A stretch of 64,000 bases of DNA from Zelopaecilomyces penicillatus (GCA_005765155.1 VCCP01000001.1:7130001-7194000), one strand, 5' to 3'. Positions 49,536-63,035 are shown, counted from the stretch's first letter. Notes: generated by a model from the letters alone, not told the origin. Program-made: numbers and translations.

Positions 49536-51050
49536 GGTAGAGGTGGGAAGCGGGGGAGGCGTGATCAGGGTCCTAACTCCTAACAATGAAAGGACCCTCG
49601 GCAAGTTATATACCTAGCATAGGTACATTCGATGAATCCACTACCCCGCTTCACTTGCTCTTTGCTAACAGAACCAGGAATATGAGCAGTAACTTGAGCC
49701 TGTCGAAGAAAGTGACGAAGGATTTTGTTAGTTGGTCAATTGGGAAACCCGAAGTGGGCCGTGGAAAGATGCTGGTTGACAGGGCAGGCAAGTGTGTGCA
49801 TGGTAATAAGCATGGGTATGGGTATGGGAAAGGGAGTTAACATAGCACCAATGGAGTGTGGGTAATCAAATGGCATCCGATGCAATGATCTGTCCTTGCA
49901 GGTGTCATGTTTCAAGATTGCAATTTTAATAATATTGACCCTGATTTACAACAGCGAGGCCAGACACAATGTACCGTAATACCGCCTTTTAAAAATCTTG
50001 AGCAAATACAATGGGAATCAGGGTGCTAATATACACTCTAAACTCTTGTCTGCCTGAGACGGCTCATTGACTTAGCCGTGATTTATCCAATTTAGCGCAA
50101 TTTTATGTCTTTTTATCGAGTTGTCGAGACGTGTTGGTCAACGCCAAGCGTTGGACTCCCGACATAGCTGGCCAAATGTGGGTTTACCACAACGTTTAGG
50201 CGTGAGTTCATAATGTTCATTTAACTATAAAGCACGTCTTTGACGAAAATCAGTCTTAGGAATGTGTATTGTGTAGTAACACTGGAGGTTTAATTCCCTT
50301 AACCCATGAGTTTACCCATAAAGCGATTTTTACCATAGTTTTCAGTTATCCTCTAGGGTAACCCGCGGAAGTTTTTGCCCAGGTTTTTATTTTCGAGTGG
50401 TTGCACCGAGAACGCCGTTACCCCTCTAATTTAAACCTGTTTAGGTATGTTTGCTTCTTTTGGTACTGGTTGATGGTGATAACGCGACTAAAGTCGCGAC
50501 GTGGCTGAAAACACGGCTGTTCTGAATGTAGTGGCGACGACTTCAATGACGCCCGTTCAAGCGGCATCGACAGCGTTGCCCTCATTACGAGCGCTGTCTG
50601 GTAGCTCATATGACTGAACTGTGCCAAATGGCTTTGGCCTTGTCGTCAAGAAAAAAGTCGGCATTGGCCACGTAATGGCAGCGGAGAACGGCAAGGACTG
50701 GAATGAAGCTGATGGTGAAGCAAGCAAGCAACTACCAATTGTGTTGAATGGTTCTCAAAAAGGTCCGCGTCTTTACGGCGCAGCGACCTTTGGACATCAA
50801 AACAGCCAGTTAGCGTTGACACCCTGTTCATGGGCTCCTTGAACCACCCCAATGGCCATGGTTGCTGGGAATATTGCCGCTGAGCTTGCTGTTGACAAAA
50901 TATCCTCTGCAATGTTGTTGATACAGGAAAGTAACGTGGTTCTATCTACATACACGATCTACATCAGTCTATAATCTATCTACCTTGTCTATACGATATC
51001 TACAAATGTACTCAAAAACACCAACATTCACAAATGGCCCCCCGTCTCCC
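49536..51050. other. Intergenic region
   Basis: About 1.5 kb between the amidohydrolase start and the PKS 3' end. A mostly AT-rich centre (about 49900-50450) contains several TTTACC/GGGTAA-type stretches but no gene. Short open frames at 50400-50900 lack ATG starts or coding features. Confidence 0.5.
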
Positions 51051-54000
51051 TCACTTCTGCTGCGAAATGATCTGATCCGCCATCGCCTGAAGATTCGCCG
51101 CGCCGACGATATGCATCAGGGCCAACTCGACGCCGCACTCTCTCTTGATCCAATTTCTCAACTCCACGGCTACCAAAGAGTCCAGACCATACTCTAGCAG
51201 ATTGCGATCTGGCGTTACGTCTTCGCGATCTATCATCGTGATGGATGATACCTTGCTGCTCAGTGATTCGAGCAAACCCTCTTCTCCCGCAGGCACATCG
51301 CTGCTGTTGTGCTGACCTACACCACAAGTTTCAGATGCCTTCTTCCGTCGAATCGCAGATAAGTAATGGGACCTGTCTTCCCAGCCCTCGGATATCGCAG
51401 AATCTTCTCGGACGAATGAAATAGTCCTGCTGTCATGGTTGAGGCCCGACGCACTACCAATGATAGCCCCCTTAATAATGGCGTGAACCTGTGCAATTGA
51501 TAACTTGATGCCGATGTTGTCACCGAGCTGAGCGCGCATGCCCTCCCGCTCAATAACATATCCAACATCGTCTACGATAGGAAGACTGATTGACACGCTG
51601 GGAAGCTCCTGACGAGTTCGATACTTCACAAATGCGTCGAGGAAGGTTGAAGTTCCAGAGTATATGCTTTGGCCGATGTTGCCAACAACACCCGTTCCTG
51701 AAGCGAGAGCGACGAAAAACTCTAGGTTGGGAAGAAGTTCATATATATGCCATGCAGCGCTAATCTTAGGACCCTCAATCTTCTGCCAGTCTTCCAACGT
51801 GGCATTCATGAACATGGAATCGCGCAGGTATAATGAGCCATGAATTACACCTCGAACGGGCGGCAGATCCTTGATTGCGTCTAGTGCAGCTTCAAGGTCT
51901 GCTCGTGAGGCGACATCGCAGGCAATTGCGCGTACGTGAACACCAACCGTGGGCTGGTTATACTCTTCAATGACCTTCGCCACGTCTGGGTTCGAAGCGC
52001 CCGACCGGCCAAGCAGGATTACATTGGCCGCCCCATTTTCCAGCATCCATGGTACAAGAGACCTTCCAATGCCACCCGTGCCACCAGTAATGAGGTATGT
52101 TGCGTTGGCCTGGAGTATCTTGCCTGGTTTTCGTAATGGTGACGGACTCTCTGCCATGACTATATCACTTGGTCCCAAGATGACCACGATCTTGCCGATA
52201 TTGTTGCCACTTTGGAGCTTGCGCAGCCCAGATACAACATCTGAGACAGGCAACTTTGTGACTGGCTGGATTGGTCCGATAGCTTTGCGCTCCAACAAAT
52301 CGACAATCTCAGTTAAGCACTCCTTCAATGCTTCGGGGCGTTTGACAAAATACTGGTCGAGATCTACGCAGGTGAATGTCACGTTGCGGTAGAAGTTCCT
52401 CATGCTAAGGTGACTATTGTCCAGCACGTCTTTCTTGCCGATTTCAATGAATCGATCAAATTCAGCAATGAGAGACCTGTTCATCTCGTTAGTTTAAAAT
52501 ATTGCAGCGACAAATATCGGTGAATTCATTACATACCATGTCTCTTGGAGCAATTGACCGCTAAGGGAATTGAAAACCACATCGACACCCTTCCCATCAG
52601 TCTTGTTCATAATCGCTTGACGAAACTCTGCCGTACGGCTAGAATAGATGCGATCCTCAGGGATTGCAAAGGTCTTGTGCAAGAACTCTCTCTTCTCCAC
52701 AGATCCAGCAGTTGCGAAAACGACTGCCCCCATATGCTGAGCAAGGCGGATGCATGCTTGACCAACTGCGCCAGAGGCTGCATGAATCAACACGCTTTCG
52801 CCTTTTCTTACGCGAGCAACTCGATCTAGGCACATGAGTGCAGTTGAGTAGGCGGCAGGCAAGCTCGCCGCGTCACATGCAGAGATCTTAGCGGGTAGTT
52901 TGCACGCACGAATGCCGGACATGCGAACGTATGTTGAGAATCCGGCCTCTTGTACCATATAGAGAACGCGGTCTCCAGGTTGAACGTGTGATACATTATG
53001 ACCAGCCTGCACAACGGTTCCGGCTCCTTCTACACCAGGCAGGCTCCACGGGATGGTCCCAAGCAGCAGCAGTAGGTCTCGGAAATTGACACCTACAGCA
53101 TCGACCTTGACAATGATTTCATCATCACCAAGCTGAGCACTGGATGTTAAGTCGTGTCGCTCAAAATATATCAAATCGATACTTCCAGGGGCATCAATAG
53201 ACATGCGAAGAGAGCTCTCAGGACCATGACTCTCCCATATACTCTGTTCCTTGCGAACCGACAACCCAGCTTCAATCGCAAAAGTCTCTTCAGTCTCTTG
53301 GAGCTTGCGAAGGCGAGGTACGTGAATCACATCATTATGCCATACGAATTCTTGGTCTCGGAACGCCGTAGATGTTTTGTCTCGCACAAGACTTTGGGCC
53401 AGTCGCGCAATGATCGCTGCTCCTTTGACGGAGTCACCAGGAATATTATCCACCTGGAGGAACTTCTTGGTTGCGTCCTCCAGGCGAAGAGTACGAAGAA
53501 TTCCCTTGATGCGAGAGTATTCTGGGTCATCGTTTTCGGGCGTAACCCACAGCAAGCCTTTGGACTTGAGCAAAATGCTCTTTAATAAGTCGAAATCGGT
53601 CTCGGACGTTAGTGAGGCAAGTAAACTGCTCTTGCTGCTATCCAAAAATATGCAGAAGGAATTCTGTACCCCATCGAGCTCCGATAGTGACTGAATGCGC
53701 GGCGCCGGGATACTCAGGCTTTGTGTCACGGCCTTTGACGCATCTTCGGCCAATTTCATCTCTTTAGAAGTGTCTAAAGGACCGCAAATAGTAACAGAAT
53801 CGAGGGTATCTGAAAAGTCATCATCAAGCCCATAATCATCTTCGTCGTCGTCGTTAGTTCTTGTCGTCCAATACGCACTCATGCTGTGTTCCGTAGCTCC
53901 AGGCCAATCCTGACTGGCTCCTTCGATTCCGGAGAATCCATTCAAGGTGAATAACTGATCCCACTTGTCCTGAGACATCAGCGGTCCGTTGTCAGGTCCA

Positions 54001-57000
54001 CGGAAGTCATCCGAGACCAGCCACCAGCCGGGAAGCAAGGTAAAAGGCAGTGCGACAGGGTCTTCGTTGTGCACAACCTCTAAAATACCCAGCTTTCCTG
54101 TGCCTGGCTTCAGCAGGGTGCGGACGTTTCGAATAGTCTTTTCAATGTCTGGAGTCGCATGCAAGACGTTTGTTGCAATGACCAAATCATACGTGCCGAC
54201 CTCGATGCCCTGGTCCGCTGGGTCACGGCCGATATCCAACTTGTTGTAAGTAAGTTGAGGCCATTGGGCCAGCTTCTTTCGCGCAGACTCAAAGAATCCC
54301 GATGAGATATCCGTGAAAGTGTAATGGGAGAAGTTAGGGGCAATATCAGCCTTGTCATTATCCCCAACTGACAAAGCCGTCAGTATCGGCAACGTGGCAG
54401 AACCGGTTCCTGCCCCAACTTCCAAGACTCTTAGGTTTGGGTTAAGCTCTCCCAAGCCGGCGACATATTTCGACAACGCTTGGTTACCCCTATGCGTTGC
54501 CATATCATCCTCGTAGTGTCGCGTAAGTAGCCCGTCTTTCATCATGATTTCCAGAGGCTCTAACTGCCCTCGCAAAATCTGGGGGATCTGTTCACCCACC
54601 GCGCAGAGTAGCTCGCCAGTCGCGCTGCCCTTGGAGACTTCATCGATCAACTGCGAGGTGACTTGCACTTGATCGACTTCCGCGACTCGCTCCTTTGGCC
54701 AGCGCAAGAACTTGGTGAGGTGAGATGGCATTTCTGATCGATCATCATTTGCAGTCACATTCAATGCGTGCGCCAGGAAATGCCGGCCGACAGCAGCGAG
54801 TTGGCGTCTCATGAGGAGTTGTCCTTGGTCCAAATTATAGTCTGCCAGTGCCTCTGAAAGTGTATTGCCGTCAACAAGACCGACATGTGGCACCAGAGTC
54901 TCGTAGTATCCTTTGGGAAGACCTTCCATGCCATGTTCCACGTCGTTGTCAGCCTGCGTGATGTGATGCATGGTCATATCGACCTCGAGGCATGGCACTG
55001 GTCCAGACGGCATAGTTGCGAAGATAACAAACTCAAGATGAAGACGGCCGGACTTTTCTTCTAGACCTAGCCTGCGGGTCACAGTCGTGAATTTTTGACC
55101 AGCAGCCGACGGAATGGTGTTCGAGATGTGGTACCGCGAGATGTACACTGGCACGAAAACAGGTCGTGGATTCTGGTGATTCTTCCCGGCCACAATAATG
55201 GCAGAGTGGAAGAGAGTGTCCAAAGTTGGTGGATCGACAGTTATATGTGATCCTCTAGATGGCAGAGAGAGGGTTTCGTCAATTGGTCGCAGCACTGTCT
55301 CGTGAACAGCGGTATCAGCTGCTGTCCATAGTCCGACCATATTCTTGAACGTGGGTCCGAATGAGAAGCCTGATTTCAGGAATACTTCGTATTCTTCTTC
55401 AGCATTCTCTGGAGTTGGCCTTGCTATTGACAAAAGCTTTTCGGCCGCGGTTCTTGCTTGATTACTAGTTGTAGCCATGTCTGCGGCACCAGCTTCGATA
55501 CGGCCGTAAACGTGGATGGTCCATTTACTGGCCTCCGTCCAAGTCATGACTTCAAAGGTCCATTTATTTGAAGAAAATGTTCCCGTTCCTGTTTCAGCCG
55601 GCCTTAGCTTTGTGCTAATGTCAACGCGCTCGTCTTCGTTGACTTGGAGACCTCGCTTGACGTGGAGCTCCCGAATCAATACACTAGATAGCTCTGATGT
55701 TGCTCCCGTCACAGCTCTGAAGGCATCGACTGCGAGACTCACAAAGCCAGAGAATGGGAAGAGAACATCGCCTACAACCTTGTGATCCCGAATCCACGGC
55801 ATCTCATCTAGCGTGAATACCTGCCGGAAAGTATGTTCATTGCCCGCAGATGGCATCTTCCATCCCAAGAGTGGAGTATAAGTGTGGCCTGGATGCATCT
55901 TCTGAACAGAAATGGGCGACTTGTGAAGGTAGCTCGCGTTCTTGTTCCATTCGTACGACGGAAGGTCTGTTAACACGGACGGGTTATTTGCATTGGAATT
56001 GTTCACGGCTGCAAAATCCAAGCTGCTACCCATCATGAACATACGTCCAGCAAGGCCAAGGACCGCTTTCACGGCATCTGTGCCGCGCACGAGTGTCGGG
56101 AGATACGTTGTTTGAGTTTCGCTTAATGATTGAAGAGTCTGGTTAATCGGACCCTTGAGAGCTGCATGTGGCCCGATTTCGATAAGAACATTGGCAGTTC
56201 TCATGTCTGAATCTGGCGTCGATACTAAGCCTTGGACAGCTTCTAAAAATCTGACGGGGCTTACTCTGCGAATTTAATATGATTAGCACAATGTGCTATG
56301 CACTGGTGAACGTTTAACGTATACACTTACAAGTTCTTTACCCAATATGCAGCATCAGTTAGAGCATCGGCACGCTCCCTGCAGCCTGTAACAGATGAGA
56401 TGAAGACCGCTTGGCCAGGAGTTACGTTGTCGACGCTGACTGATGTGCGATCAGCCTGACAATATGGCTCGATAGCAGCTTGGTAGGATGCTGCGACCAG
56501 CTCCATATGGTAGCTATGGTACGCCACGCCTACCTTCAACTTGCGGTTGAAAATCTCCTGAGCGTTTGCGATCTGCTCAATCGCCTCGATTACGGCCATG
56601 TCTCCTGACACGGTCACACTGTTGGGGCTATTGATGGCCGCAATGCTAGCTCGCCCAATACTGGCTGTGGATTCGAGTAGTGATGTTGCACTATCAGCAT
56701 CTGTGCCGAGTGCGATCATGCCTCCCTGAAGAGAGTCGCCCTTCTCGTGCAGCTCAAGAGTTGAGCGACCTCGAAAGAAAGCAATTGCCATTGCAGTCTT
56801 GAACGAGATGAATCCTGAAGTGTATGCGGCGGCGATCTCGCCTGAACTGTGGCCAGCAACAATGGTAGGCGATATTCCCCAACTGCGAAGCAATGTGACC
56901 AAACCTAACTGAACAGCAGTGCAAGCGGGCTGACTGATTTCGGCCTCGTTGACTCGAGATCCCCCCGCATCAGATTTACATAGCTCTTCCACCAAGGACC

Positions 57001-58881
57001 ATGTGGCGCCGAACTGTTGGAGACATTGTTCTGCTTCGCCGAGCGCTGCAGCGAAAGGCTCATACTGGTGAAGCTCGGCAGCCATTTGAGCATGTTGTGC
57101 GCCTTGCCCTGTGAATACAAAGGCCGGGACAGGCTCTTTCTCCGAGCGAGCTTTGCTAGTACTTGATGGTGAAAGCGAGGACAGCTGCTCAATTAGGTCC
57201 TCTACGGAGTCCGTCGCCAAAGCAAGTCTATGTGAGAAATGGGTGCGCCGTTGGCCGAGGGTGAAGCGTAGGTCAGTCATGAATGAATCAGTGGCTGCCG
57301 ATGGAGCTATGCGCTTCAGGTAAGATGCAAATGAGGATAAGAACAATGAAAGGGACTTTTCGGATTTAGCAGAGAACGCCAAAAGTCCCTGAGATGGATG
57401 TGGTTTGGAGTCTTCTTGTCTGAAAGTCCTGTTGGTCAAGCCATTAGAAAGACTCTTGGTGTTCGTGGTATCGTGCTGAAACTCCTCAAGCAGCACTGCG
57501 GCATTGCTGCCACCGAACCCAAAGTTTGTAACACAAACACGTTTATGAGCCTTGGACGGCCACGGAATAGGTGTTTGGGCTACCTTTAACTTGGACGCGT
57601 CTATCTTGGGGTTCATCTCTTTAAAATCGGAGTTCGGCAATATTGTACCGTGGCGGATCATCAGTACTGCTTTGACTATGGCCAGCATCCCGCTGGCGCT
57701 GAGTAGATGACCGAAATTAGATTTCAAGGATCCAATGTACACAGGATCTAACCGACCCTTTGCTATCACATTAGCAACGGCACCAGCGTCTATAGCATCG
57801 CCGACTTGTGTGCCAGTGCCATGCCCTTCCACGACCATTGTGTCAGAAGGCTCCAGGCCAATTTCTGTGTGTACACGGAGAAGAACATCCTCCTGTGCCG
57901 GTTGTGATGGCATCGTGATTCCTCTTGTCCTTCCAGAGTGGTTGCCAATAGTGTGTTGGATAAGGGCATGGATCGAATCACCAGCCTCGATCGCATCGTC
58001 CAGCCGTTTGAGAATCAGACAAGCGCCACCTTCTCCTCTGCTGAAACCGTTTCCTCGGGAATCATATGAGTAGCACTTGCCATTTGGCGAAAGCGCACCC
58101 ATCGCGTCAAGCAAAACTAATGCGTTGGCGTTGACGATCAGTGAGGACGCTCCTACAAATGCAGTATTGCATTCCGCTAGGCGAAGACTTTGGCAGGCCA
58201 GATGGACAGCGTATCCACTACTTGAACATGCTGAATCGAGTGAAACACTTGGTCCGTTCAGGTCGAAGAAATATGATAGACGATTGGAAACCATGCAGCC
58301 TGATGTGCCAGGCGCGGAGTATTTTGTGAGAGTTCTAGCACAGATGGTCAGAATGGAATTGGCGAGAAGGTTGCAAGTCAAGACATGTGCCTTACGGTAG
58401 ATCATCTGCCAGCCTTTCACCATACTCGCACCGCTCCATGGCGGCAAAGACGCCTGTGTTTGACCCAGCTAGCTCATTTAGTGGAATTCCTGCATTTTCC
58501 GCTGCTTCCAAGGCGCATTCGAGCATCATGCCTGAGATTCCAGACACTATTAGTGGGTGTTTTTCCTGTCAAGCCAAATGGAAGCCTTGACTTACGATGT
58601 TGTGGATCCATGGATGTGACCTCTTCTCTGTTCATATTGAAGAAGGGCGCAACAAATGCATAGATGTCATCGGGAATGAAATTAACGCCCTTTGGCGCAA
58701 AGATGCCCGCCTTTTCTGGGTCATTGTAGCAGTACGCGTCTTGTTCAAAACGGCTCTTGGGGATAGGAGAAAAGGCCGACTTTGCCTCAGCGAGGAAGTC
58801 ATAAAGCCCCTTCCGGCCGGTACCTGGTGCCCGGTAGGCGATACCAATTATGGCTATCGGGGAATGTGATGAAGGCGCCAT
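51051..58881 (-). CDS. Highly reducing type I polyketide synthase (KS-AT-DH-MT-ER-KR-ACP)
   Basis: Five exons: complement(join(51051..52476, 52537..56265, 56331..58334, 58396..58531, 58596..58881)); 2,526 aa in frame. KS: active Cys in DSACSSS (C177), then VEGHGTGT and SNFGH. AT: VFTGQGAQ (about 544) and GHSSGEIAAAY (about 637). DH: DHKVVGDVLFP (about 967). C-methyltransferase: LEVGAGTGSAT (about 1424). ER: HAASGAVGQ (about 1971). KR: LITGGTGGIGR (about 2179). ACP: EYGLDSL with pantetheine S2485. The enzyme should build a reduced, possibly alpha-methylated chain from malonyl-CoA. There is no thioesterase, reductase or C domain at the end, so release needs a partner, and none is visible nearby. 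The KR has YSGTS where YxxxN is usual (Y2324, S2328). All four intron positions restore family motifs, for example DPQHRMMLECALEAAE and YWVKNLVSPVRF. Confidence 0.94.
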
Positions 58882-59752
58882 AGCGTTTACGCCTCCTGTG
58901 GCGAGTTGGTCTTAACACGGATTAACAATTGTGAAACAGAAGACAAGAAAAAGCTGGAGTATAGAAAATGACAGAGAGAGATGATGATGATGCTTCAAAA
59001 GTTCAGGCTGCCGTATTAGGTGTATGTAGAGCCTTCCTCAACGACGAACTAGACCCGAGACACTGAATCCAATAAGACTTTATGATGAGATTTACGGAAG
59101 ATAAGCCGTTCGCAACCGCTGACCATAATTACTCCCACTTGGCTCTATAACGCACGGGATGACACGACAAATGCTCCATTCTCAATAGCACCTACTATTC
59201 CCAATATGCTAACCAGCGTTTCATCATTCTAGAATTGCCTAGCTCGGCCCCCACGCCAGCACTGGATACTATAGCATTAGCCAAGCACTCGGCATGTCAA
59301 CTAGCTCAGTGCCGAGTTTGACTTATGTCAATGGCTCACCGTCTCTGGACATTGTTAACGGGCCAAAGAGAGCCTCCGGTAGTAGTAGCGTTTTTGTTCA
59401 AGCTATTCTCTTAAAATGATACGTGACAACTGTGAAATCTTTAAAAACCAATCATGATCTAGGTATTGCTACTTATTACGCAATGTGTGATGACGACAAC
59501 TACTCATAGGGTGCTGACTCGAAACTTTAGAAACGATCCATCAAATCGTCGGCGATTTCGATTAGCAGGGATGGTTGTTGCACGATAGTCGCCGAACAAA
59601 AACGGAGGACGGCTATGCGAGTCAACCAGTTATCACGTACATTGATTTCCGGCAAAACCATATGATCGAACACGTTTGTGGGGGTCAAGCTGGGATCTTT
59701 GAGCTGCAAACCGCCAGCCTGATTGGGCTTGTCATAACAACTGATGAGTTCT
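58882..59752. promoter_or_regulatory. Upstream region of the PKS gene
   Basis: 0.87 kb between the PKS start and the 3' end of the metallophosphoesterase gene. It contains a GATGATGATGATG microsatellite near 58980 and AT-rich sequence further upstream. An open frame at 59527-59709 on the minus strand starts with TTG and has no recognisable feature. Promoter content is inferred from position. Confidence 0.5.
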
Positions 59753-61003
59753 TCATAGACTGAGCCGACTCATAGTCTCAGCAACTGCCGCAGCATCCTC
59801 CTCGCCCACCACTGGCAAGACCATGTCAATAAGCCACGGCATCCGAGCTGGCCCCCCAGACCAACTCCCCATCGCCGCATTTACAAAGAGCGTCTGGCTG
59901 CCTTGCTCCAACGCGTGCTCTCCGCCTGGGGCGATGTTCACTGCGCAGCAACCCCCTTCTTTCCTTGGCGGGCTGTGATGCCGCCGGGTCACCCTCACGG
60001 GGGGCGGAGGACCGAGGCCGCTCTTTTCTCCACTCATGATCGCCTTGCTGGCGGGCTGTAGACTCTCCAGGACCCGGGACCGTTGTGCATCAATCAGATT
60101 GCCAAAGGTCGGGGCACTCGGCCCACAGAGAGTGGCCGACGAAACCATCTCGCGCTTCCAGGCGATCATTTCAGCGCCCCACGCCCCATGGATGTGCCCA
60201 AAGCAGTGCACGAGCGGCCGCGAGCGCTCTACAGCGGCCAGCAGAGCCGCGCATCCCTGACCGGCGAAGACACCCGTCCCATCGCGAATGCCCCTCGGCG
60301 GGCCGTGTGTCATCACCACGTCTACGGCCCAGTCCCCGTTCGGCGTTATCATGGGGGGTATGGTCCATTTGTGAGGGTTCGACCGGTCGTATTGGAAGCC
60401 CCAGTTGCCCCCCCGCGGCGTCAGCGGGCTCGCGAAGAGCCGGAGTCGAGCGCCGCTACCTGCGTCGTCTGAGGGCACCGTGAAGGTGTGTGTTCCTTGT
60501 GGGAGGAGGAAGATGTTGTCGCGCTGGGCAGCGTCGCGGAGGAGCTCCCACGAGGCCTTGATATCAGCATTGTCCTCCTGGTTTTCGGCCTCTCTTATCT
60601 GTGCGGGCACAAAACCACCATCGTCGTCGACTTGCTGTTGCTGAGGGGAGTGGCTATACACTTGGGCTCGCATCCGCCTCCAGTAGCCCGACTCGAGGCT
60701 GAAGTCATGGTTACCAGGTATAGCCAGCTTCAGGGGCGCATCGATAGAACGCAGCATCGCTAGTGTCCTTCCAAGCTCCGCGGCCTGGGAGTCGTTGGTA
60801 AGGTCACCGCAGTGGAGGACCACATCGGCCTTGATAAGGGATATATCTTTTAGGCAGTCATATCCGTGTGTATCAGAGAGAATCATTAACCGGATCCTGC
60901 GCTGTTTAGAACTCAGGTATCTGCTGAAGAAAGTGGCCAGGTTGAGTGGGCGGAAGGAGCCACATGTGGAAGGGCGAAAAGAGGAAAAAGTCTTGTGCAA
61001 CAT
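59753..61003 (-). CDS. Calcineurin-like metallophosphoesterase
   Basis: Single exon, 416 aa. ATG 61003 is the first in-frame ATG; the frame is open a little further upstream. All metallophosphoesterase blocks are present in order: SDTHG (about residues 43-47), HCGDL, PGNHD, MTHGPP and FGHIHGAWG. They supply the His and Asp ligands of a dinuclear metal centre. It resembles the fungal MPPED-type cytosolic phosphodiesterases but is longer, with low-complexity inserts (a Gln/Asp run near residue 118 and a Pro/Arg/His-rich stretch near 327-346). The first 38 residues are rich in Ser, Arg and Phe and lack acids, which could be a mitochondrial presequence. The gene looks more GC-rich than those to its left. 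It is probably a housekeeping neighbour rather than part of a biosynthetic pathway. Confidence 0.88.
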   Translation of the reverse strand: MLHKTFSSFRPSTCGSFRPLNLATFFSRYLSSKQRRIRLMILSDTHGYDCLKDISLIKADVVLHCGDLTNDSQAAELGRTLAMLRSIDAPLKLAIPGNHDFSLESGYWRRMRAQVYSHSPQQQQVDDDGGFVPAQIREAENQEDNADIKASWELLRDAAQRDNIFLLPQGTHTFTVPSDDAGSGARLRLFASPLTPRGGNWGFQYDRSNPHKWTIPPMITPNGDWAVDVVMTHGPPRGIRDGTGVFAGQGCAALLAAVERSRPLVHCFGHIHGAWGAEMIAWKREMVSSATLCGPSAPTFGNLIDAQRSRVLESLQPASKAIMSGEKSGLGPPPPVRVTRRHHSPPRKEGGCCAVNIAPGGEHALEQGSQTLFVNAAMGSWSGGPARMPWLIDMVLPVVGEEDAAAVAETMSRLSL

Positions 61004-63035
61004 ATTGATGATGATGATGATTGTGTGGGAAATGTAGACCAAGTGTAGATAAGTAATAAGATCCAGTATGTATGTATCCTGAGATGCTGTTGGTGAAGTG
61101 GAATGAAGTTATATCTATACCAGGTTTACAATGTATAGTGGCTGGAGATACAGGCTCGTTATTTCTCTCTAAGGTATATAAGGTAAAGTAAGGTAGGTTT
61201 TATTTGAGTAGACTTTCCTCTTGGCGCGAAAGCCAAACTTAAGGTTCAGCGCCACGTTTGGTAATCGCCAATCCTGAGGTCGGAGTTATTGCCGACAAAG
61301 AAGCTGGAGACGCTAGGCGCTACGTGATTACTTTTCATTATTAGCTAATTACAACATCTGCGCCACCCATTCCATGCTGAGCGCACCAGCCTCGCTTGCC
61401 CCCCCGCCTGGAAGTACACCTTCACGTCTTCACGCCTCGATAAGACGCGAGTAGGTCGAGTATAATCAAAAGCACAATCCCTATTACCGATATCTCAATG
61501 GCCCATCAAAACGGGCTGCGAGGCCCGCTAACTTATGCGCTTTCACGGTTCTCAAAGGAAACAGTGATACGTCCGAGGTGGCTTGGCCGACCCCGTCTGG
61601 TATCCGTACTCACCCATGATCCCTTTAACCCACCGCTGCATAGTTCTCACAGGCAGCTCACTCATCAAGCATGCCCTTCCTCATCCTCGAGAAACGCTCT
61701 GCTCCCATTGCATAGAAAGCCATTTAGCATCGAACTTTGCGGGAAGGTAGCAAGACAACTCAGCGAAAACAGTGGGGAGAATTTGCTTTGGGTATCCTAT
61801 CTTATGGCCATGTACACCATGCCCATCATAATCCAGGTTACAAAGAAGCTCACTCACCGTACACTCTTCACTACTTATGAGTGTACGAAATTGCTAACCA
61901 AAGATTCCTCAGGAACTCGCCTTTATGATTCCGAGAAGCCCAGTTAATACGGCTAACAACACCCTTGAAGCAGAAGGCGTCTCGTTATGTCGGGACAGGG
62001 CTTGCTCCTGGAGTCGCTGGCAAGAGACAGTATAGCAATGTTCCGATCACCGGAAGCTTGTACACTTTCACCCGGACCATGGTGAGGCCGGTGATCTGAC
62101 GGTGGTCGACTGGAACACGGTGCAACTTCATACGATAAAGGACATTCCCTGGGAAGTATCTGCGGAGGGACAAGGTGTTGGATTTTTTGATAGCATAGAC
62201 AACAACAATATCATCTTTGCTAACAATCCAGGCCTTGACATAGGAATTCCACTGCAAGGGTGGGGCCGTTTTCCAGCCTCCTGCCCGGGCATCAGGTTAC
62301 CAACCAAGCAGTGCTATGTCGAGGCCCTGACTTTCCTGGCTCTAAGTTCCGATGGCTATACATGTACATTTTGGTATGGTGAACTCTATCATAGGGCTAA
62401 GGTCGGAGACCCGAATCGACTTGGACATCCAGCGTTCACAAAGTTTCTTAAATGGCTATCCAATCGGCCTCGGAGCAGATAAAGGGCTGAAATAGCAAAG
62501 GCAAGAGAGTCTCTTGGTTGGAGACGTTGTCCACACCTGGGGAATTAGGGTGAACATTCCAACATATAACCCACTGCAGTCGATTTTACAATCGGTCTCA
62601 TAAGCCGGTGCAGTAACAAATACTTTGTACATTTGATCCATGGCAGGGTGAGTATGGTTCTTTTGTGCCCAACATCCGCTGATAGAACTATCTCAGATTG
62701 TATCTGGATGTTGGCAAGAGTTTCTTTATAGCTAGGTCCTTCCGTCTTTGCATCGCAACAGTGGGTAAATACCAGCGAGCACCTGCCTCTAGACTGGATC
62801 TCTTCTCTGGGCTGAAGGTAGTAGCAGCCCCTCATGGACCTCTTCATGTAATGGTAGGAAAGAGTTAGTCCAATGTCAGTTGGTAGACCTGCTCGATTGA
62901 AACCCTTAAGCCCTGCACCCCTCCATACCCCTCCATCACTTGATGTAAGCTTGTCTGCTCGTGTAGACTGTCGCCGCCCTGTCCAAGTACGCCCGTCTGT
63001 TGAGATACTTGCGTCCAAAAGAGTGTTTGCCCACG
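61004..63035. other. Intergenic region with doubtful open frames
   Basis: About 2 kb. An ATG-initiated frame at 61498-61947 (149 codons) and a frame at 62102-62482 lacking an ATG (126 codons) are the longest. Neither matches a family I recognise. The second reads in a protein-like way (for example GQGVGFFDSIDNNN) and could be an exon or remnant, but I cannot build a convincing gene around it. Confidence 0.4.

Noticed and set aside
59527..59709. 60-codon frame upstream of the PKS
   Set aside because: It has no ATG start, no recognisable motif and no plausible splice partners.
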